From: Spirochaetaceae bacterium
GTDB taxonomy: Bacteria; Spirochaetota; Spirochaetia; WRBN01
Reading direction: 5' to 3'
Length of the DNA stretch: 9,890 nucleotides
Assembly (NCBI GenBank): GCA_020024055.1
Contig: JAHHUI010000053.1
Location: 1 to 9,890 of the forward strand
The position numbers and the translations under genes were made by a program. Below, piece after piece: positions 6,761 to 9,890 of this stretch. Numbering within the stretch: position 1 is the stretch's first letter; every line of letters starts with the position of its first letter. Under the pieces are notes generated by a model that searched no databases, had not been told where the DNA came from, and saw nothing but the letters and a program-made list of their open reading frames with translations.

Positions 6761-6790
6761 GAGGTTGGCATCATTTTTCTTCCTCTTTGC
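6749..6790 (-). terminator. Weak intrinsic terminator after the alr-linked membrane gene
   Basis: On the minus strand AAAGAGG (6788-6782) pairs with CCTCTTT (6764-6758) across a 17-base loop. One mismatch and a G-C pair extend it, and TTTTTT follows at 6754-6749. The stem is A/T-rich and the loop large, so it would be leaky. Its 3' arm overlaps the -35 of the infC promoter. If weak, some alr transcription could enter infC. Confidence 0.35.
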
Positions 6791-6808
6791 AATCATTTTT
6801 CCCATTTT

Positions 6809-7165
6809 TCATGTGACCAATGCCGACACCATGGCCGAAAAAGCAATGAACAAAAGAACCCAAGAAAATATTGTTAAATAATCTCGCAGCCGAAAAATCA
6901 GCTTTTGACTGATCCACCTCTGCAGATTCAACATCGGCAAAGAAAGCAGAAATCCGCAAAATAAAAACCACCAGCTGGTGATCAAAAGCATCATGCGATC
7001 TGTATGCCACCCGATATAATATGCCTCTTTGGAAATGGCAAAAATGAGCAGAAGAACTATCAGCATCACCCCCAGCACAATGCGTTGGGCGACAACACGC
7101 TCAATCTTTTGCCGAAAAAATATGACGTATACACTGAATGTGATATAAATTGCCGGAAATATCAT
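6809..7165 (-). CDS. Small integral membrane protein of unknown function, 118 aa
   Basis: I do not recognise this family. The sequence predicts four membrane helices, at about residues 2-17, 28-48, 58-80 and 96-117. Between them are short basic loops (RQKIERVVAQR and LQRWISQKLIFRLRDY), which suggest cytoplasmic loops by the positive-inside rule. A Trp/Phe-rich third helix (SWWFLFCGFLL) holds the only cysteine. The ATG at 7163-7165 is 3 bases after the alr stop, and an AGGA site lies within the last alr codons, so it is translated with alr. The product is very short for a transporter. It could be a membrane-embedded accessory to cell-wall metabolism, but that rests on adjacency alone. A weak terminator follows. 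Confidence 0.75.
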   Translation of the reverse strand: MIFPAIYITFSVYVIFFRQKIERVVAQRIVLGVMLIVLLLIFAISKEAYYIGWHTDRMMLLITSWWFLFCGFLLSLPMLNLQRWISQKLIFRLRDYLTIFSWVLLFIAFSAMVSALVT

Positions 7166-7168
7166 CGC

Positions 7169-8296
7169 TTAATCCTGATATATACGGGGTATTCTCAACC
7201 CCAAAGATGTCAACACTTCATAGGAAATACTACCCATTTGCTCTGCCACATCATGTGCACTGACCAATCCTTCATCATCGCCAAAAACAGAGACCTCATC
7301 ATACAAACGCACCGGTGTATCTCTTCCCACATCCACCATCATCTGATCCATACAGATACTGCCCACCACCGGATATCGCCGCCCGCGAATCACCACATGT
7401 GCGCGATTGCCTAGCACGCGCGCATAGCCATCGGCATAGCCCAAGGGAATGGTGGCAATCCAGGTCTCTTTATCTGTTACAAAATGCGCACCGTAAGAAA
7501 TGGGTGTTCCTGCAGGAACTTTTTTCAAAAACAGCACGCGAGAGACCAAATGCAACACCGGCTTGAGGGCAAAAGGCAGCTCTTGTTGCGCATTCTCCAT
7601 CGGCGAACAGCCATAGAGCATCAGCCCAGGGCGTACCATAGTATAATGCGAAGCGGGAAATTGTAAAATACCCGCCGAGTTTGCCGCATGAATACACTGC
7701 ACTTTTCTTCCCAGTACATTGGCAATATGACTGAAGAGGCCCAGCTGCAATTCTGTAGGCTGGGTGTCGGCTTCGTCTGCGCGGGCAAAATGTGTGGACA
7801 ATCCGGTTAATTCCAGATTTGGTGCCTTTTCTATCTGTCCAGCCAGCTGCACAGCCTGCTCGACGGGGCAGCCAATGCGCCCCATGCCTGTATCCACGGT
7901 TAAATGCACCTGTACTATTTTGCCTGCCTGCTGCGCGGCCTTTTGCCACAGATCAGCCTCGTCTGTTGTGCAGACAAAAGGAATCACATCTGCATCAATG
8001 GCTGCCGGTATTTCTTCAGGAAGGCATAAACCCAAAAGATGAATGGGAATTTTAATGCCTGCGCAGCGCAATGTCCATGCCTCGCTCAGGCAGGCCACAG
8101 CCAGGGCATCGCTGCCCTCTTCCTCGAGGATTTTGGCAATTTGCACAATGCCATGTCCATAGGCATTTGCCTTCACCACAGCACAGATCTGTACCCTTGG
8201 ATGCAAAAATTCTCGCAGACAGCGATAATTATGCCGCAGGCGATCTTTATACACAATCGCCCTGGTCGGCCGCAGAGCCAGAATATTCGTGCTCAC
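7169..8296 (-). CDS. alr: Alanine racemase
   Basis: Alr is a cytosolic PLP enzyme that interconverts L- and D-alanine, supplying D-Ala for peptidoglycan. The 375-aa product has the PLP-lysine motif AVVKANAYGHG (K42), TVDTGMGRIG, the phosphate-binding and active-site stretch RPGLMLYG, the second catalytic base in PISYGAHF (Y268) and GSICMDQMMVDV in the C-terminal barrel. Both bases of the two-base mechanism are present. An in-frame GTG at 8321-8323 would add nine residues, but the GTG at 8294-8296 is preceded by AAAAGGAG at ideal spacing and gives a normal N-terminus, so I start there. It heads a two-gene unit with the small membrane protein and is divergent from the PEGA gene. No convincing -35/-10 pair stands out; an extended -10-like TGCTAGGAT lies at 8321-8313. 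Confidence 0.97.
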   Translation of the reverse strand: MSTNILALRPTRAIVYKDRLRHNYRCLREFLHPRVQICAVVKANAYGHGIVQIAKILEEEGSDALAVACLSEAWTLRCAGIKIPIHLLGLCLPEEIPAAIDADVIPFVCTTDEADLWQKAAQQAGKIVQVHLTVDTGMGRIGCPVEQAVQLAGQIEKAPNLELTGLSTHFARADEADTQPTELQLGLFSHIANVLGRKVQCIHAANSAGILQFPASHYTMVRPGLMLYGCSPMENAQQELPFALKPVLHLVSRVLFLKKVPAGTPISYGAHFVTDKETWIATIPLGYADGYARVLGNRAHVVIRGRRYPVVGSICMDQMMVDVGRDTPVRLYDEVSVFGDDEGLVSAHDVAEQMGSISYEVLTSLGLRIPRIYQD

Positions 8297-8377
8297 TGTT
8301 TCTCCTTTTGTCCATCCTAGCACAGAAAAATCTGCTTTGCCTATAGAGAAAAGAACCTAAAGCCCTTTGTTTATTCC

Positions 8378-8406
8378 TTGACCATCACACAGCTTTGCAC
8401 TAGAAT
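8378..8406 (+). promoter_or_regulatory. Sigma70-type promoter for the PEGA/SUMF1-like gene
   Basis: TTGACC (8378-8383, five of six) and TAGAAT (8401-8406, five of six) are separated by exactly 17 bases. This is the best-looking promoter in the window. The start site would fall at about 8412-8414, only 4-6 bases before the ATG at 8418, so the mRNA would be leaderless or nearly so. The divergent gap (8297-8417) also holds the alr 5' region. Confidence 0.6.
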
Positions 8407-8417
8407 ATGTAATCGCT

Positions 8418-9746
8418 ATGTCATCTAAAAGCTCTCAAACAAAAAACAAGAAAAAAAATCAAATATCGGGCCGTCTGAAGCCTTGGCTGGGAATCATCCC
8501 CCCTATTATTTATGTGCCTGTTCTTTTCACCAGCGCGCTTGTGTGGCTGATCTGCGCTTTATTCATCAGCCCCGGAATACGCCATTATGGCTCTCTGGTG
8601 CGCATTGACAGCCAGCCGGAAGGGGCCGCTGTGTATGTGGGCGAGAAATTGGCCGGCTCTACCCCTTTAGAGACATTCATTCCCGCCGGAGAGCATACCA
8701 TCCGCCTGGAAAAACCATATTTTGAAACAATAGAAATCCCTGCTAAAATCAAAGGACGACTTTTTTTCAGTCTGTTCTTTCCTAAAAGACAAAGCCTGAA
8801 AACAACTTTGCAGCTTAGTGATCTGCGCGGATGGCTGGCCCAGGCCTATTATGAAGCCAGCAGCTGGTACAGCATTGGGGCAGACAAAGTACATGGCCGT
8901 GAGCCTGTCATCACAGAGATGACATCTCACCTTATTGAACAATGGGATAAGATAGAGGATAAAGATTTAGTTCTGCAATGGATAGCATCCCTGCGGGATC
9001 TCATTCAGGATCAGGATTCCTGGCATGAAGTGAATGAATCATGGAAAACATTTGAGCAGGCGGGGGTGTCTTTGCCTGATTCTTTAATTCCCCTGCGCAA
9101 GGCTAATTCATTTGAAAATTTCATCAATATTGCCAAGAAAATGCCCTCTTCGGCCTTGGCGCCTATACGCTCGGTGATGCGTCCCATCAGCATCCGTGCT
9201 GCCGATCTTACTTTTGTGGTAATGCCGGGGGGCGAGGTGGAAATGGGCCGGGGCGACGAAGGACTAGAATTCACACCCACCACAGTGCGCCTGGATCCTT
9301 TCTATTATATGATTGAATATCTGAGCGCCAAAGACTTCACCCGGCTGAGCGAAGAAGCCTCGACAGGAAGCGATTTGCCCGTTGTGAATATTAATATGAA
9401 AAAAGTACGCAAGGTAATTAATGCGGTGAATGCACGCTTGAAAGAACAGGGCATCACTAATTTACAGGCCTCTCTGCCCAGCGAGGCACAATGGCAGCAT
9501 CTGGCCCAGTCAAAGCGCATTCAGCCTGAATTATTTGAATGGACAGCTGACAATTATATTCCCTATCGCCTTATTCTTCATGCCGGACAGGCAGCCTTTG
9601 CCCAGCCTTTTGAAACACGGGAAAAAGTGGTGCGCGGAGAATCTATTTTCTCGGGGCCCATGCCTCTCTGGTATCGTTTCGGATTTCCCGAAGACCATGC
9701 TTCGCCTTATATCAGCATGCGCCTGGTGCTGGTGCCCAAATCTTAA
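8418..9746 (+). CDS. Membrane-anchored PEGA domain protein with degenerate SUMF1/FGE-like domain
   Basis: The 442-aa product has a basic, Lys/Ser-rich N-terminus (1-22) and one membrane helix (about 23-51). A PEGA domain follows (about 58-125; VRIDSQPEGAAVYVGEKLAG then STPLETF and GEHTIRLEKP), then a helical linker (about 135-250). The C-terminal domain (264-440) follows the formylglycine-generating enzyme fold: VMPGGEVEMG, VRKVINAVNARL, SLPSEAQWQHLAQ, FEWTAD, VVRGES and a final SMRLVLVPKS. The usual GNVWEW and RGGSW.. GFR signatures are degraded. The only cysteine is C46 in the helix, so the catalytic cysteine pair of true FGE is absent and a binding or structural role is likelier than catalysis. 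Most of the protein should lie outside the membrane, in the periplasm. The ATG has no ribosome-binding site and lies a few bases from the predicted transcript start. smpB follows after 15 bases. Confidence 0.85.
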   Translation: MSSKSSQTKNKKKNQISGRLKPWLGIIPPIIYVPVLFTSALVWLICALFISPGIRHYGSLVRIDSQPEGAAVYVGEKLAGSTPLETFIPAGEHTIRLEKPYFETIEIPAKIKGRLFFSLFFPKRQSLKTTLQLSDLRGWLAQAYYEASSWYSIGADKVHGREPVITEMTSHLIEQWDKIEDKDLVLQWIASLRDLIQDQDSWHEVNESWKTFEQAGVSLPDSLIPLRKANSFENFINIAKKMPSSALAPIRSVMRPISIRAADLTFVVMPGGEVEMGRGDEGLEFTPTTVRLDPFYYMIEYLSAKDFTRLSEEASTGSDLPVVNINMKKVRKVINAVNARLKEQGITNLQASLPSEAQWQHLAQSKRIQPELFEWTADNYIPYRLILHAGQAAFAQPFETREKVVRGESIFSGPMPLWYRFGFPEDHASPYISMRLVLVPKS

Positions 9747-9761
9747 TTTGGGGAAAAGAAT

Positions 9762-9890
9762 ATGGCGAAAAAAACCAAGTCAGACTTTCAGCTGATTGCC
9801 GAAAACAAAAAAGCCTATTTCCATTACGAAGTGCTGGAAAAGCTGGAATGCGGCCTGGAGCTTCAAGGCACAGAAGTGAAAAGCGTGCGC
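9762..9890 (+). CDS. smpB: SsrA-binding protein SmpB (N-terminal 43 codons)
   Basis: SmpB binds tmRNA and brings it to stalled ribosomes for trans-translation. The window ends inside the gene. The visible part starts MAKKTKSDFQLIAENKKAY and continues FHYEVLEKLECGLELQGTEVKSVR, the canonical N-terminal barrel strands, with the GLELQGTEVKS signature intact. A GGGGA site lies several bases before the ATG. The gap to the PEGA gene is 15 bases, so the two are probably co-transcribed. tmRNA itself is not in the window. Confidence 0.95.
   Translation, partial: MAKKTKSDFQLIAENKKAYFHYEVLEKLECGLELQGTEVKSVR

Noticed and set aside
6771..7010. 79-aa minus-strand frame overlapping the membrane gene
   Set aside because: It lies in another frame of a gene with clear membrane helices and a coupled start, and has no ribosome-binding site.

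Overview
The window reads as a compact chromosomal housekeeping region of a bacterium with moderate GC, most likely a spirochaete. That placement is an inference from gene order. A PEGA/SUMF1-like membrane protein sits just upstream of smpB, and a small coiled-coil gene plus zapA sit directly behind infC-rpmI-rplT. From memory, both arrangements resemble Treponema-type genomes; I could not run a search. There are no transposases, phage genes, CRISPR arrays or tRNA/rRNA genes.

Layout. The left end (1-201, plus) is the C-terminus of the 16S rRNA methyltransferase RsmE. It meets the end of recG head-on with a 4-base overlap. From about 6740 down to 198 the minus strand carries one long gene series: infC, rpmI, rplT, a coiled-coil (ZapB-like) gene, zapA, a 209-base non-coding gap, a 123-aa unknown gene, pepT, a YggT-family gene and recG. 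Apart from that gap and the two ~50-base spacers around rpmI, the genes are 0-20 bases apart. Upstream of infC, also on minus, are alr and a four-helix membrane protein whose start lies 3 bases after the alr stop. Plus-strand genes diverge from alr: a membrane-anchored PEGA plus degenerate SUMF1-like protein, then the first 43 codons of smpB, cut by the window end.

How the genes fit together. The series joins translation initiation and the 50S subunit (IF3, L35, L20), FtsZ-ring assembly (ZapA and a coiled-coil partner), peptide turnover (PepT), an inner-membrane YggT protein and fork repair (RecG). Alr supplies D-alanine for peptidoglycan. SmpB serves ribosome rescue.

The most interesting non-coding signal is the gap after zapA (about 4465-4635, minus). 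Its two ends form a long interrupted closing stem of roughly 16 pairs around a ~110-nt interior, followed by a U-rich run. With the zapA linkage this makes it a candidate 6S RNA (ssrS). Other points: a likely UUG start for infC, a near-leaderless mRNA for the PEGA gene driven by a good sigma70-type promoter, and a SUMF1-like domain with no cysteine.
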